This document shows, one piece after another, positions 24,220 to 34,090 of a stretch of DNA of 64,000 nucleotides; positions within the stretch are counted from its first letter, which is position 1; each line of letters starts with the position of its first letter. The translations under genes and the position numbers were made by a program. The notes below the pieces were generated by a model. That model ran no database searches and was not told the origin of the DNA. It saw only the letters and a list, made by a program, of their open reading frames with translations. The DNA comes from Polaromonas sp. CF318 (lineage in GTDB: Bacteria > Pseudomonadota > Gammaproteobacteria > Burkholderiales > Burkholderiaceae_C), in assembly GCF_000282655.1 (NCBI RefSeq), contig NZ_AKIV01000074.1, positions 1 to 64,000 on the forward strand, given 5' to 3'.

Positions 24220-26910
24220 CTAACCCAGCAGGCGCTCGGGGTTGGCGTCCAGCTTGGCCAGCGCGTCGCGTGTGGCGCGCACCGTCAGCGCCTCTTCTTC
24301 CGTCGGCACCAGCAAGCCCGCCTGCAGATAAGCGGCCAGGCGACGCGCCTGGATCAGGAAATTGCGGCCGTCGGCCGAAGCGAACAGGTGCAACTGCTTG
24401 CGGCCACTGCACCAGGCGAACTGCACATGGCTGACCTTGCCGTTGTGGTCCAGGCTGAACCAGGAACCCAGCTGCAATTCCTTGGCCCAGGCGCGCATGG
24501 CCTCCGTGGGGTGGCTGCCGCCGTCGGCGATCACCTCGATGTCGGTGGCGTCTATGCCTATCATGGTCACCAGGCTGTCGGTGTCCAGAGGCAGGTCCCC
24601 GACATCCTCATCGGACAGGTAATCCTCGAGGTTGGTCAGGCGCTTGGCCATGGCCTCCACCTTCTCCACGGGAATGGCGTCGGTCTTGGACATGAAGGCA
24701 TCGGCCAGCGTGTCGCTGATGATTTTCAGGTGCCCGTCCTGGTCGGCGACACCCAGGCCCAGCATGGACATTCCCAGGCGCAGCAGCTGCAGCAGCTTGG
24801 GCAGGTCGGCGATGACACGCGCGCGGTCATTGCGGTTGGGTTTGGCGCTTGCCGCCCACACCAGATCGACGGCGGCCCGCTTGAGCGTGAGGGTCTCTTC
24901 ATGCTGCGGGCCGTTCTTCATGGCGGCGATCGCCAGCACTTCGGCCCATACCTTGAACAGGAACTCGCGGATCTCATCGCGCACCGACATGTCATTGAGC
25001 ATGTTGCGCATCTCAATGGTGTACTGGATGGTCATGGTCTCTTTTTGCTCGACCTGCTGGGCCACGCTCACCACGCGGGCGGCGTTGCCGTGCTCCGAAA
25101 GAAACCGGGACAGGAATTTGTCGAATTCATCGTAGACGAGCTGGAACACCCGGCGACCGGTTTCGGGGTATTGCTCGATCACCTGCACAACGCGTTTGAT
25201 CTCGGCCTCCAGCACGCCGCCCGCCACCGTGACGTCGAAGCCGAGCACGCAGGAACCCATGCGGTCTATCAGCCGGCGCGCGGGATGCTGCAGGGACTCG
25301 AAGAACTCGGGCTCCGAGATCGCCACGCGCAGCACCGGCATCTGCAGGCGCGCGAACCAGACACGGATCACCGCGGGAATCCGGTCTTCCGCGAGGATGC
25401 TCTGGAACATCAGGGCCACGATTTCAATCGTCGCCTTTTCGGAGGAGGTGGACGCGGCCTCCTTGAGCTTGGTGGTACGTTCGCGCAAGACGCCGACGGC
25501 GTGGTCCACCTGCGCCTGGCCGTAGACCTGTCCCGGCGCATCCACCAGCAGCGTGCGTTCCCCGCCGGTTTCCTGCACGCGCTCCACGCTGGCCATGGCC
25601 TGCGCCAGCTGCGGCGAAGCCTGGCTGGGCCGCGTATCGTCGAAGCCCGCCGCCTGGTTTGACAGCAGTCGCTTGAGTTGCCCCATCACGCCCTGGGCGC
25701 GCATGCGCGCCCGGGCCAGGGGTGTGGTCGCGGTCTGCAGGCGGGTTTCATCGTACACCCCCTGGCCGGGACCGGTGGTGGCTTCCGGGCCTTTTTGCGC
25801 ATTGGGCTGGCCGGTGTGGGCGCCGTTGCCGGAGCCGCCCTGGAAACTCGGGCCGCCCACGCCGCCGGAACCCGCCGCGCCAGTGCCCATAAATCGGCCG
25901 CCACCCTGCCCGCTCCGCGGACCGCCGCCAGCCGCCGCACCTGCCGCGCCTCGCGCAGCGCCACCGCTGCCGCCATAGGTGGATTCAGCGCCGCCGACCC
26001 TGGACGAAGCCACGCCGGAAGCACCTCCCCGGGCGACGCCGCCCCGGCCGCCACCCATGGCGCCCGGGCCGCGGCCGCCGGATAAGGACGGGCCTGCCCC
26101 TCCCGTGGATTCACCATAAGAAGGGGAAGCGTTGCTACCGCCAGCGCCGCCATAAGCCGCGCCGCCGACCATGCCGGACCCGGCCGGGTTGCCTTCGCCC
26201 TGCGGAGCTTTCCCTTTTTGCGCGTCGGGCGCTGTTTTGGCCGGGGCACCGGTGCCGGCGGCCGAGGGCGTGCGCTTGACCAGCGGCCTCAGGTCGATCT
26301 CGGCCATCACGCCCTGCTGCACCAGGAATTCGTTGGTGGCATGGTAGGTTTCGAGCAGGTGCTCGCCCATGTCCTTCTGGATGCCGCTCTGGACCGCGAG
26401 CCAGACCTCGCGCGGCAGGCCGGCCTTGCCCCATTGCTCCACCAGGTGCTGGGCGAGTACTTCGGGGCGCAGGATGTCCTGCTTGTGGAGTTCGGTGATC
26501 CCCTCCAGGTTCTGGATGCGCAAGCGAAGGTCGTTGAGCTCCCAGCTCGCGAAATCGAGCAGGCGCAAGGCCAGACGTGAGGCCAGGATCTTGTCCTCCA
26601 TCACGTCGTTGTCCATCAGTTCGAATTTTCCGCTGTCCAGGAAGCGAGCCGGTGAATTGGCCGCGGGTATGGCCTGCGCGTTGGCCCAGGCGGCGGCGGT
26701 GCCGCGGACCCATGCATCGCCGCTTTTCTGGAAAGCCATCCAGCCGTCCCGCCGCTCCTGCATGTCGCGGGCGCTGCCCGGCTGGTCGACCAGCGCGGAC
26801 AGCTTGTCTTGAATGGTTTTGGCCAGCACGGGCAATATCCGTGCTGCACGCTCCGTAAACAGCGCGCGAGCCTGCTCGACCAGAAGACTGTTATTTTTGT
26901 TGCTTGGCAC
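24220..26910 (-). CDS. DUF1631 family protein with long glycine-rich linker
   Basis: An 896-residue protein of a family known mainly from beta- and gammaproteobacteria, without assigned function. An alpha-helical N-terminal part (about 1-212) with MPSNKNNSLLVEQARALF is joined by a linker of about 170 residues (214-384) made largely of Gly, Ala and Ser to the conserved C-terminal domain (about 388-896), which ends in HVQFAWCSGRKQLHLFAS, similar in pattern to PilZ-associated beta modules. The start is GTG. No signal peptide, so cytosolic. It converges on smg. Confidence 0.85.
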   Translation of the reverse strand: MPSNKNNSLLVEQARALFTERAARILPVLAKTIQDKLSALVDQPGSARDMQERRDGWMAFQKSGDAWVRGTAAAWANAQAIPAANSPARFLDSGKFELMDNDVMEDKILASRLALRLLDFASWELNDLRLRIQNLEGITELHKQDILRPEVLAQHLVEQWGKAGLPREVWLAVQSGIQKDMGEHLLETYHATNEFLVQQGVMAEIDLRPLVKRTPSAAGTGAPAKTAPDAQKGKAPQGEGNPAGSGMVGGAAYGGAGGSNASPSYGESTGGAGPSLSGGRGPGAMGGGRGGVARGGASGVASSRVGGAESTYGGSGGAARGAAGAAAGGGPRSGQGGGRFMGTGAAGSGGVGGPSFQGGSGNGAHTGQPNAQKGPEATTGPGQGVYDETRLQTATTPLARARMRAQGVMGQLKRLLSNQAAGFDDTRPSQASPQLAQAMASVERVQETGGERTLLVDAPGQVYGQAQVDHAVGVLRERTTKLKEAASTSSEKATIEIVALMFQSILAEDRIPAVIRVWFARLQMPVLRVAISEPEFFESLQHPARRLIDRMGSCVLGFDVTVAGGVLEAEIKRVVQVIEQYPETGRRVFQLVYDEFDKFLSRFLSEHGNAARVVSVAQQVEQKETMTIQYTIEMRNMLNDMSVRDEIREFLFKVWAEVLAIAAMKNGPQHEETLTLKRAAVDLVWAASAKPNRNDRARVIADLPKLLQLLRLGMSMLGLGVADQDGHLKIISDTLADAFMSKTDAIPVEKVEAMAKRLTNLEDYLSDEDVGDLPLDTDSLVTMIGIDATDIEVIADGGSHPTEAMRAWAKELQLGSWFSLDHNGKVSHVQFAWCSGRKQLHLFASADGRNFLIQARRLAAYLQAGLLVPTEEEALTVRATRDALAKLDANPERLLG

Positions 26911-26937
26911 GACCGCCCTGGGTGATTAGCCTATAGC

Positions 26938-27891
26938 TTACACCGTAGCCCCTGCGTTGGGGTCATTCGGATCTTCGCCTTTTTTGGCCGGCGCCTTGAC
27001 CAGGTCTTCCCGCTTGATGCCCAGCCACATTGCGATGGCGGCGGCCACAAAAACCGAGGAATAAATACCGAACAGGATGCCTATGGTCAGGGCCAGGGCG
27101 AAGTAAAACAGCGTCGGGCCACCGAACAGCAACATGGACAACACCATGATCTGGGTCGAGCCGTGGGTGATGATGGTGCGGCTGATGGTGGAAGTGATCG
27201 CGTTGTCGATGATCTCTATGGTGTTCATCTTGCGGTAGCGGCGGAAGTTCTCGCGGATCCGGTCGAAGATCACCACCGACTCATTGACGGAATAGCCCAG
27301 CACCGCCAGCACGGCGGCCAGCACGGCCAGCGAAAACTCCCACTGGAAGAACGCGAAGAAGCCCAGGATGATGACAACGTCGTGCAAGTTCGCGATGATG
27401 GCCGCCACCGCATACTTCCATTCAAAACGGAAGGCCAGATAGACCATGATGCCGAACACCACCATGGCCAGCGCCTTCAACCCGTCATGGGCCAGTTCCT
27501 CGCCGACCTGCGGACCGACAAACTCGGTGCGGCGCAGCGTCACCTCGGGGCCGGCCGCTTTCAGGGCCGCCAGCACCTTGTCGCTTTGCTGGGCGGTGCT
27601 CACGCCCTTTTGCGCCGGCAGACGGATCATCACGTCGCGCGAGGTGCCGAAGTTCTGCACCTGCACGTCGGCAAAGCCAAGGCCGGCCACGGTGTCGCGG
27701 ATTTTGCCGACATCGGCGGCCTGGGTGTAGTTCACCTCCATCAGGGTGCCGCCGGTGAACTCCACCGACAGGTGCAGGCCGCGCGTGATCAGGAAGAAGA
27801 CGGCCAGCGCGAAGGTCGCAAAACTGATGACATTAAAAATCAGGGCATGCCGCATGAACGGGATGTCGCGCCGGATTTTGAAGAATTCCAT
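26938..27891 (-). CDS. secF: Protein translocase subunit SecF
   Basis: RND-type auxiliary subunit that works with SecD to use the proton gradient in late protein export; 317 residues. Helix 1 near residues 17-37, a periplasmic domain to about 130, then five helices with the hallmark GYSVNESVVIFDRIRENFR (about 207-225) and SRTIITHGSTQIMVLSMLLFGG. The C-terminus is cytosolic and charged. It follows secD by 40 bases in a yajC-secD-secF operon. Confidence 0.97.
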   Translation of the reverse strand: MEFFKIRRDIPFMRHALIFNVISFATFALAVFFLITRGLHLSVEFTGGTLMEVNYTQAADVGKIRDTVAGLGFADVQVQNFGTSRDVMIRLPAQKGVSTAQQSDKVLAALKAAGPEVTLRRTEFVGPQVGEELAHDGLKALAMVVFGIMVYLAFRFEWKYAVAAIIANLHDVVIILGFFAFFQWEFSLAVLAAVLAVLGYSVNESVVIFDRIRENFRRYRKMNTIEIIDNAITSTISRTIITHGSTQIMVLSMLLFGGPTLFYFALALTIGILFGIYSSVFVAAAIAMWLGIKREDLVKAPAKKGEDPNDPNAGATV

Positions 27892-27931
27892 CTGGGGTCC
27901 TTGGGAAACTCGGGGAGAGGAAAGGCCGGGG

Positions 27932-29809
27932 TTACTTGGCCGCCACGGCGCCGGACGCGGCAGGCCGCCACACGGTGCCGATGGAGACCGACTTGAGCTT
28001 TTTCTGGCGGCCGTACCAGAGGTTGACCAGGCCGCGCGAGAAAAACACCGCCGAGAACATGCTGGTCAAAATGCCGATGCAGTGCACCACCGCAAAGCCG
28101 CGCACCGGGCCGGAGCCGAAGGCCAGCAATGCCAGGCCGGCGATCAGCGTCGAGATGTTGGAGTCCAGGATGGTGGCCCAGGCCCGCTCGTAGCCCGCAT
28201 GGATGGCCGCCTGCGGTGACGCCCCGCTGCGCAGCTCTTCACGCACACGCTCGTTGATCAGCACGTTGGAGTCGATGGCCATGCCCAGCGCCAGCGCCAT
28301 GGCCGCCATGCCGGGCAAGGTCAGGGTCGCCTGCAGCATGGACAGCACCGCCACCAGCAGCAGCAGGTTGACGGCCAGCGCCAGGCCGGAGAACAGGCCG
28401 AACAGCATGTAATAGGCGGCCATGAAGGCGACGATCACGACAAAGCCCCAGGACACGCTGTGAAAGCCCTTGGAGATGTTGTCGGCACCCAGGGTCGGGC
28501 CAATGGTGCGCTCCTCGATGATTTCCATGGGCGCAGCCAGCGAGCCGGCGCGCAGCAGCAGCGCGAGGTCATTGGCTTCGACGACGCTCATGGAGCCGGA
28601 AATCTGGAAGCGGTTGCCGAGCTCGCCCTGGATGACGGGCGCGGTCAGCACTTCGCCCTTGCCTTTTTCGAACAGCAAAATGGCCATGCGCTTTTTGATG
28701 TTCTCGCGGCTGGTGTCGCGCATGATGCGCCCACCCTTGGCGTCGACCGTGAGGTCCACCTTGGGCTGCTGGTTCTGCGAGTCAAAGCCGGGTTGCGCAT
28801 CCGTCAGGCTTTCGCCGGTCAGGATCACCTGCTTCTTGACGATCACCGCCTGGCCATTGCGCTCGAAGAAGCGCTCGTCACCGAAAGGAACGGCGCCGGT
28901 ATTGTTCGCGGCGGCCCGGGCTTCGGCGCTGTCGTCCACCAGGCGCATTTCCAGCGTGGCGGTGCGGCCCAGGATGTCCTTGGCCTTGGCCGTGTCCTGC
29001 ACGCCGGGCAGCTGCACCACGATGCGGTCTATGCCTTGCTGCTGGATCACCGGCTCGGCCACGCCCAGCTCATTGATACGGTTGTGCAGGGTCACAATGT
29101 TCTGCTTGAGCGCCTGGTCCTGGATGCGGCGCGCGGCTTCGGGCTTGATGGAGGCCGTCAGCTTGTACTCCGCGCCGTCCGGCGCATCAACGGTCTGCAG
29201 GTCGGCGAACTGGTCCTGGATCAACGCCTTGGTGGAGGCCAGGGTGGCGGAATCGCGCAACCTGATTTCAATGGTTTGCCCGTTGCGGCTGATGCCGCCG
29301 TGGCGGATGTTCTTTTCCCGCAAGGACAGGCGAATGTCGCCGGCCAGGGACTCGGTTCTCTTGGTCAGCGCCGCCTGCATGTCCACCTGCAGCATGAAGT
29401 GAACGCCGCCGCGCAGGTCCAGCCCCAGGTACATCGGGAAAGCGTGCAGCGAGGTCAACCAGGCGGGCGAGCGCGACAGCAGGTTGAGCGCGACCACGTA
29501 GGCCGGGTCGTTCGCGTCGGGCGAAAGGGCTTTCTGGATCGCGTCCTTGGCCTTGAGCTGCGTGTCGGTGTCACCGAAACGCGCCTTGATCGAACTGCCC
29601 TCGAGCGTGATGGCGTCGGCCGCGATGCTGGCATCCTTGAGGGCCTGCTCGACCTTGGCCAGCGTCGTGCTGTCGACCTTGATGGTGGATTTGCTGCTGG
29701 ACACCTGAACAGCAGGCGCTTCGCCGAAGAAATTGGGCAGCGTGTACAAAGCCGCGATCAGCAGCGCGACCACGATGATGGCGTACTTCCAGGCCGGATA
29801 ACGATTCAT
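27932..29809 (-). CDS. secD: Protein translocase subunit SecD
   Basis: Larger SecDF subunit, 625 residues. MNRYPAWKYAIIVVALLIAALY forms helix 1; the periplasmic P1 region holds MYLGLDLRGGVHFMLQVDMQ (about 127-146); the membrane part carries GMAIDSNVLINERVREEL (about 520-537), the proton-path signature. MNRYPAW is chosen over an in-frame codon 30 positions upstream because helix 1 starts here and the upstream part is in the leader after yajC. A stable hairpin lies between yajC and this gene. Confidence 0.97.
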   Translation of the reverse strand: MNRYPAWKYAIIVVALLIAALYTLPNFFGEAPAVQVSSSKSTIKVDSTTLAKVEQALKDASIAADAITLEGSSIKARFGDTDTQLKAKDAIQKALSPDANDPAYVVALNLLSRSPAWLTSLHAFPMYLGLDLRGGVHFMLQVDMQAALTKRTESLAGDIRLSLREKNIRHGGISRNGQTIEIRLRDSATLASTKALIQDQFADLQTVDAPDGAEYKLTASIKPEAARRIQDQALKQNIVTLHNRINELGVAEPVIQQQGIDRIVVQLPGVQDTAKAKDILGRTATLEMRLVDDSAEARAAANNTGAVPFGDERFFERNGQAVIVKKQVILTGESLTDAQPGFDSQNQQPKVDLTVDAKGGRIMRDTSRENIKKRMAILLFEKGKGEVLTAPVIQGELGNRFQISGSMSVVEANDLALLLRAGSLAAPMEIIEERTIGPTLGADNISKGFHSVSWGFVVIVAFMAAYYMLFGLFSGLALAVNLLLLVAVLSMLQATLTLPGMAAMALALGMAIDSNVLINERVREELRSGASPQAAIHAGYERAWATILDSNISTLIAGLALLAFGSGPVRGFAVVHCIGILTSMFSAVFFSRGLVNLWYGRQKKLKSVSIGTVWRPAASGAVAAK

Positions 29810-29883
29810 GGGAGGGCTGTTCCTGGTGGACAAATGAACAAAAGGGGCGCCCGCATCAGCAGCAGCCCCGATATACCGAAAAT

Positions 29884-29903
29884 CCCTGTGAACCCTCACA
29901 GGG
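29884..29903 (-). terminator. Intercistronic hairpin yajC-secD
   Basis: CCCTGTGA and TCACAGGG are perfect 8-bp arms with a 4-base loop; on the minus strand the stem is followed by ATTTTC. It lies ten bases after the yajC stop and 75 bases before secD, so it could be a partial terminator or mRNA-stabilising stem that makes yajC more abundant than secDF. Confidence 0.6.
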
Positions 29904-29913
29904 CCTTGAAGAC

Positions 29914-30255
29914 TTACTTGGCTGTGCTGATCGCGCCCTTGGGCAGGACCTGGATGATGGCGCTGCGCTGCAGCTGCACTTCGACGCCGGGGGCCAGTTC
30001 CAGGGTCAGGTAGGCGTCGCCCAGCTTGGTCACCTTGCCGAGCAGGCCGCCGGCCGTCGCGACTTCATCGCCCTTGGCCAGCGCGTCGATCATGGCGCGG
30101 TGCTCTTTCTGCTTTTTCATCTGCGGGCGGATCATGACGAAATACAGCACCACAAACATCAGCACCAGGGGCAGCATACCCGTCAGCGAGGACATCATGT
30201 CACCACCGGCGGCTGCAGCGGGAGCGGTTTGGGCAAAGGCGGAAGAAATGAACAC
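29914..30255 (-). CDS. yajC: Preprotein translocase subunit YajC
   Basis: Small SecDF-associated membrane protein of 113 residues with one helix (LPLVLMFVVLYFVMIRPQ) followed by the family signature MIRPQMKKQKEHRAMIDALAKGDEVATAGGLLGKV as a charged cytosolic tail. The start is GTG: GGAG stands six bases before it, and homology begins at FISSAFAQTAPA. In most proteobacteria tgt and queA lie upstream; here that place is taken by the ferredoxin oxidoreductase gene. Confidence 0.94.
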   Translation of the reverse strand: MFISSAFAQTAPAAAAGGDMMSSLTGMLPLVLMFVVLYFVMIRPQMKKQKEHRAMIDALAKGDEVATAGGLLGKVTKLGDAYLTLELAPGVEVQLQRSAIIQVLPKGAISTAK

Positions 30256-30452
30256 GGCTAACTCCACAACATAAAAAAACACTGGCGCGCGCAATCCAGC
30301 ACGGACAGCGCGCAGAGCCCACGATTGTATGCGGCGGGGCAGCCGCACAAGGAGGTAACTGGCGCGCTCCAGGGGCTTTTCAAGCCGGGTTTACGCGCAA
30401 GGGGCCACCGCAGGCATGGCTGCGGGGCCAACTTCTCGGGGAAAGGCCGGGG

Positions 30453-30467
30453 CCGGGGCGGCCCCGG
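30453..30467 (-). terminator. GC hairpin after the ferredoxin oxidoreductase gene
   Basis: CCGGGG and CCCCGG arms with a 3-base loop lie three bases past the stop codon. No T-run follows; terminator function is only possible. Confidence 0.3.
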
Positions 30468-30469
30468 GC

Positions 30470-33400
30470 TCAGGCCGCTTTCCGCTGGACGGTAGATCCG
30501 AGGCTACGAAAGGCTTGCATCAAGGCGGCCCACTGCGGGCGAGCGGCGGCCAGGTGGCGTGCCTTGACATGGCCATACCCCTTGATCATTTCGGGAATCC
30601 GGGCGATTTCCAGCGCCGTGGCGTGGTTTTCAGCCGTCAGCCCCGCCAGCACTTCCTGCAGGCTGGCCTTGTATTCCTCGATCAGGGCTCGCTCCGTGCG
30701 CCGCTCTTCGGTGCGGCCGAACACATCCAGCGGCGTGCCGCGCAAGCCCTTGAGGCGGGCCAGCAGCTTGAACGCGCCCAGCATCCAGGGTCCGAACTGC
30801 TTTTTCTGCAGCTCGCCCTTGTCGTTTTTGGACGCGATCAAGGGCGGCGCCAGGTGGTAGTGCAGTTTGAAGTCGCCTTCAAACATGGCGTTGACCTTGC
30901 CCAGGAAGGCCGTGTCGGTGTGCAGGCGCGCCACTTCGTACTCGTCCTTGTAGGCCATCAGCTTGAACAGGTAGCGCGCCACGGCTTCTGTCAGCGTCGT
31001 CTTGCCCAGCACCGCCTCGGCACCCCGGACTTGTTCAACAAAGGACTGATAGGCCTGGGCGTAGGCGGCATTCTGGTAGGCCGTGAGGAAGTCCACGCGC
31101 TTGGCCAGCATTTCGGCCAGGGCCGGTTTCTTCACGAATTCGATGACCTGAGCCGCCTTGAACAGCGCCTGCACCGAGGCCAGGTCATGCGCGCAGCGGC
31201 GGCCCCATTCAAAAGCCGCCTTGTTGTTGTCGACCTGCACGCCATTGAGCTCGATGGCCCGCATCAGCGCGGCATGCGACAGCGGCACACGCCCTTTTTG
31301 CCAGGCAAAGCCCAGCATCAGCGGGTTGGTGTAAATCGAGTCGCCCACCAGTTGCACCGCCACCTGCTCGGCATCGAAGCTGCCCAGCAAGTCAGCGCCC
31401 ACTGCGGAAGTCACGGCGCTTTCGCAGTTGCCACCGGGAAACTGCCAAGCCGGGTTCTTCACAAAGGCTGCCGTCGGCGTGCCGTGCGAATTCATGGCCA
31501 CATAGGTGCGGCCCGGCTGCATGACGGTCAGCGTGTATTTGCTGGCGGCCACGATGGGGTCGCAGCCTATGACCAGGTCGGCCTTGGCGGTGTCCACCTT
31601 GGTGGTGTAAATCGCCTCGGGCCGGTTGGCGATCTGGATGTGGCTCCAGGTGGCGCCGCCTTTTTGCGCCAGGCCGCCCGCGTCCTGCGTGACCACGCCC
31701 TTACCTTCCATGTGGGCCGCCATGCCCAGCAGCTGGCCTATGGTGATGACGCCGGTGCCGCCCACGCCGCCCACCACGATGCCCCAGGCGTGTTCGGCCA
31801 CGGGCAGGACGGGTTCGGGAACCGGTGGCAGGCTGGAGAGGCCGCCCTTCTTTTCTTTTTTCGGTTTCTTCAGCTGCCCGCCCTCGACGGTGATGAAGCT
31901 GGGGCAAAAGCCCTTCACGCAGGAGTAATCCTTGTTGCAGGTGTTCTGGTTGATGCGGCGCTTGCGGCCGAATTCGGTTTCCAGCGGCTCCACCGACAGG
32001 CAGTTGGACTGCACCGAGCAGTCGCCGCAACCCTCGCAGACCAGTTCGTTGATGACAACGCGCTTTTCCGGGTCGGCCATGGTGCCCCGTTTGCGGCGCC
32101 GGCGTTTTTCGGTCGCGCAGGTCTGGTCGTAAATGATGGCGGTCGTGCCCTTGAGTTCGCGGAACTCGCGTTGGAGCTTGTCGAGTTCGTCGCGGTGGAA
32201 GACCTCGACGCCAGGCGGCAGGTCGTTGAGCAGCTCGGCATGGCCGACACGTGCCGCGCTGCTATCCACGGTATGCGTGCGGCCGTGGTATTTCTCGGGC
32301 TCGTCGGTGACCACGACCAGCTTGACCACGCCCTCGGCCCGCAGGCTGTGTGCAATCTGCGCCACCGAATGGCCCTCGGGCCGCTCGCCGACCTGCTGGC
32401 CGCCCGTCATGGCGACCGCGTCGTTGTAGAGAATCTTGTAGGTGATGTTCACGCCCGAGGCGATGGCCTGGCGTATCGCCAGCAGCCCGCTGTGGAAGTA
32501 GGTGCCGTCGCCGAGGTTGGCAAAGATATGCTGGTCGGTGGTGAAGGCCGCCTGGCCCACCCAGGTCACGCCTTCACCGCCCATCTGCGTGAAAGTGGAG
32601 GTGGAGCGGTCCATCCAGGTCGCCATGTAATGGCAGCCTATGCCGGCCACGGCGCGCGAGCCTTCGGGCACGCGCGTGCTGGTGTTGTGCGGGCAGCCGC
32701 TGCAAAACCAGGGCGCGCGCTCGCCGGTATCGGCCTTGGCTTCGGCCAGGGCCCGTTCGCGCGCCTCGATCACGGCCAGGCGCTCGTCCATGCGCGAGGC
32801 CACATCGGCCGGCACGCCCAGTTTTTTCAGGCGCTTGGCGATCGCCTTGGCGATGATGGCCGGCGTCAGGTCGGCCTTGGCACGCAGCAGCCAGTTGTCG
32901 CTGGGGTTGGAGCGGCCCCATTCGCCGCCCGACTGGTCGCCTTCGGGCTCGTCGAACTTGCCCAGCACATTGGGCCGCACGTCGGCGCGCCAGTTGTAAA
33001 GCTCTTCCTTGAGCTGGTATTCGATGACCTGGCGCTTTTCCTCGACCACCAGGATTTCCTGCAGGCCCTCGGCGAAGTCGCGAGTGATGGTGGCCTCCAG
33101 CGGCCAGACCACATTGACCTTGTGCAGGCGTATGCCCAGTTGGTGGCAGGTTTGTTCATCCAGCCCGAGGTCGGCCAGGGCCTGGCGCGTATCGTTGAAG
33201 GCCTTGCCGCTGGCGATCAGGCCGAAGCGGTCCTTGGGGCCGGCGATGACGTTGTAATTGAGCTTGTTGGCGCGGATGTACGCGAGCGCCGCATACCATT
33301 TGTAGTCCATCAGCCGGGCTTCCTGCTCCAGCGGCGCGTCAGGCCAGCGAATGTGCAGGCCGCCGGGCGGCATTTCGAAATCCTCGGGGAGGATGATCTT

Positions 33401-34090
33401 GACGCGATCGGGGTCGACCAGGATGGAACTCGACGACTCCACGACTTCCTGGATGGTTTTCATGCCCGACCAGACGCCCGAAAAACGGCTCATGGCAAAC
33501 GCATGCAGGCCCATGTCCAGGATGTCCTGCACATTGGACGGGAAAAACACCGGCAGGCCGCAGGCCTTGAAGATGTGGTCGCTCTGGTGGGCGGCGGTGG
33601 AGCTCTTGGAGACATGGTCGTCGCCGGCAATCGCGATCACGCCGCCGTGTTTCGCGGTGCCCGCCATGTTGGCGTGCTTGAAGACATCCGAGCAGCGGTC
33701 CACGCCCGGGCCCTTGCCGTACCAGATGCCGAACACGCCGTCGAATTTTTTGCTTTGCGGGTACAGGTCCAGTTGCTGGGTGCCCCAGACGGCGGTGGCG
33801 CCCAGTTCCTCGTTGACGCCGGGCTGGAACACGATGTTCTGCGCGGCCAGGTGTTTTTTGGCGGCCCACAGCGCCTGGTCATAACCACCCAGCGGCGAGC
33901 CGCGGTAGCCGCTGACAAAACCCGCCGTGTTCAGGCCCTCGATGGCGTCGCGCGTGCGCTGCAGCATGGGCAGGCGGACCAGCGCCTGGACGCCGCTCAT
34001 GAAAGCGCGGCCACGCCCTAAGGAATATTTATCGTCGAGCGTGACGGTTTCCAGGGCCTTGCGGATGTGTTCAGGTAGGGGGGCGTTCAT
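30470..34090 (-). CDS. Indolepyruvate ferredoxin oxidoreductase, fused IorA-IorB type
   Basis: A 1206-residue fusion that oxidatively decarboxylates arylpyruvates or branched-chain 2-oxoacids to acyl-CoA with ferredoxin as acceptor. The N-terminal part (about 1-430) is the PFOR-like domain (TAGFVSGYRGSPLGGYDQ). Thiamine-binding GDGTYFHSGLLAIRQA follows near 530, a 4Fe-4S ferredoxin-like stretch CEGCGDC...CVKGFCPSF near 683-730, and the gamma domain with VGGVGGTGVITIGQLLG near 765. GGAG lies ten bases before the ATG. An Lrp-type regulator is divergently transcribed 174 bases away and is the obvious candidate controller. Confidence 0.92.
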   Translation of the reverse strand: MNAPLPEHIRKALETVTLDDKYSLGRGRAFMSGVQALVRLPMLQRTRDAIEGLNTAGFVSGYRGSPLGGYDQALWAAKKHLAAQNIVFQPGVNEELGATAVWGTQQLDLYPQSKKFDGVFGIWYGKGPGVDRCSDVFKHANMAGTAKHGGVIAIAGDDHVSKSSTAAHQSDHIFKACGLPVFFPSNVQDILDMGLHAFAMSRFSGVWSGMKTIQEVVESSSSILVDPDRVKIILPEDFEMPPGGLHIRWPDAPLEQEARLMDYKWYAALAYIRANKLNYNVIAGPKDRFGLIASGKAFNDTRQALADLGLDEQTCHQLGIRLHKVNVVWPLEATITRDFAEGLQEILVVEEKRQVIEYQLKEELYNWRADVRPNVLGKFDEPEGDQSGGEWGRSNPSDNWLLRAKADLTPAIIAKAIAKRLKKLGVPADVASRMDERLAVIEARERALAEAKADTGERAPWFCSGCPHNTSTRVPEGSRAVAGIGCHYMATWMDRSTSTFTQMGGEGVTWVGQAAFTTDQHIFANLGDGTYFHSGLLAIRQAIASGVNITYKILYNDAVAMTGGQQVGERPEGHSVAQIAHSLRAEGVVKLVVVTDEPEKYHGRTHTVDSSAARVGHAELLNDLPPGVEVFHRDELDKLQREFRELKGTTAIIYDQTCATEKRRRRKRGTMADPEKRVVINELVCEGCGDCSVQSNCLSVEPLETEFGRKRRINQNTCNKDYSCVKGFCPSFITVEGGQLKKPKKEKKGGLSSLPPVPEPVLPVAEHAWGIVVGGVGGTGVITIGQLLGMAAHMEGKGVVTQDAGGLAQKGGATWSHIQIANRPEAIYTTKVDTAKADLVIGCDPIVAASKYTLTVMQPGRTYVAMNSHGTPTAAFVKNPAWQFPGGNCESAVTSAVGADLLGSFDAEQVAVQLVGDSIYTNPLMLGFAWQKGRVPLSHAALMRAIELNGVQVDNNKAAFEWGRRCAHDLASVQALFKAAQVIEFVKKPALAEMLAKRVDFLTAYQNAAYAQAYQSFVEQVRGAEAVLGKTTLTEAVARYLFKLMAYKDEYEVARLHTDTAFLGKVNAMFEGDFKLHYHLAPPLIASKNDKGELQKKQFGPWMLGAFKLLARLKGLRGTPLDVFGRTEERRTERALIEEYKASLQEVLAGLTAENHATALEIARIPEMIKGYGHVKARHLAAARPQWAALMQAFRSLGSTVQRKAA

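Noticed and set aside
30416-34021. Plus-strand open frame of about 1200 codons opposite the ferredoxin oxidoreductase gene
   Set aside because: It is the antisense frame of a high-GC gene: third-position bias keeps it open, its product is a low-complexity string of Gly, Arg, His and Gln, and no domain is recognisable.
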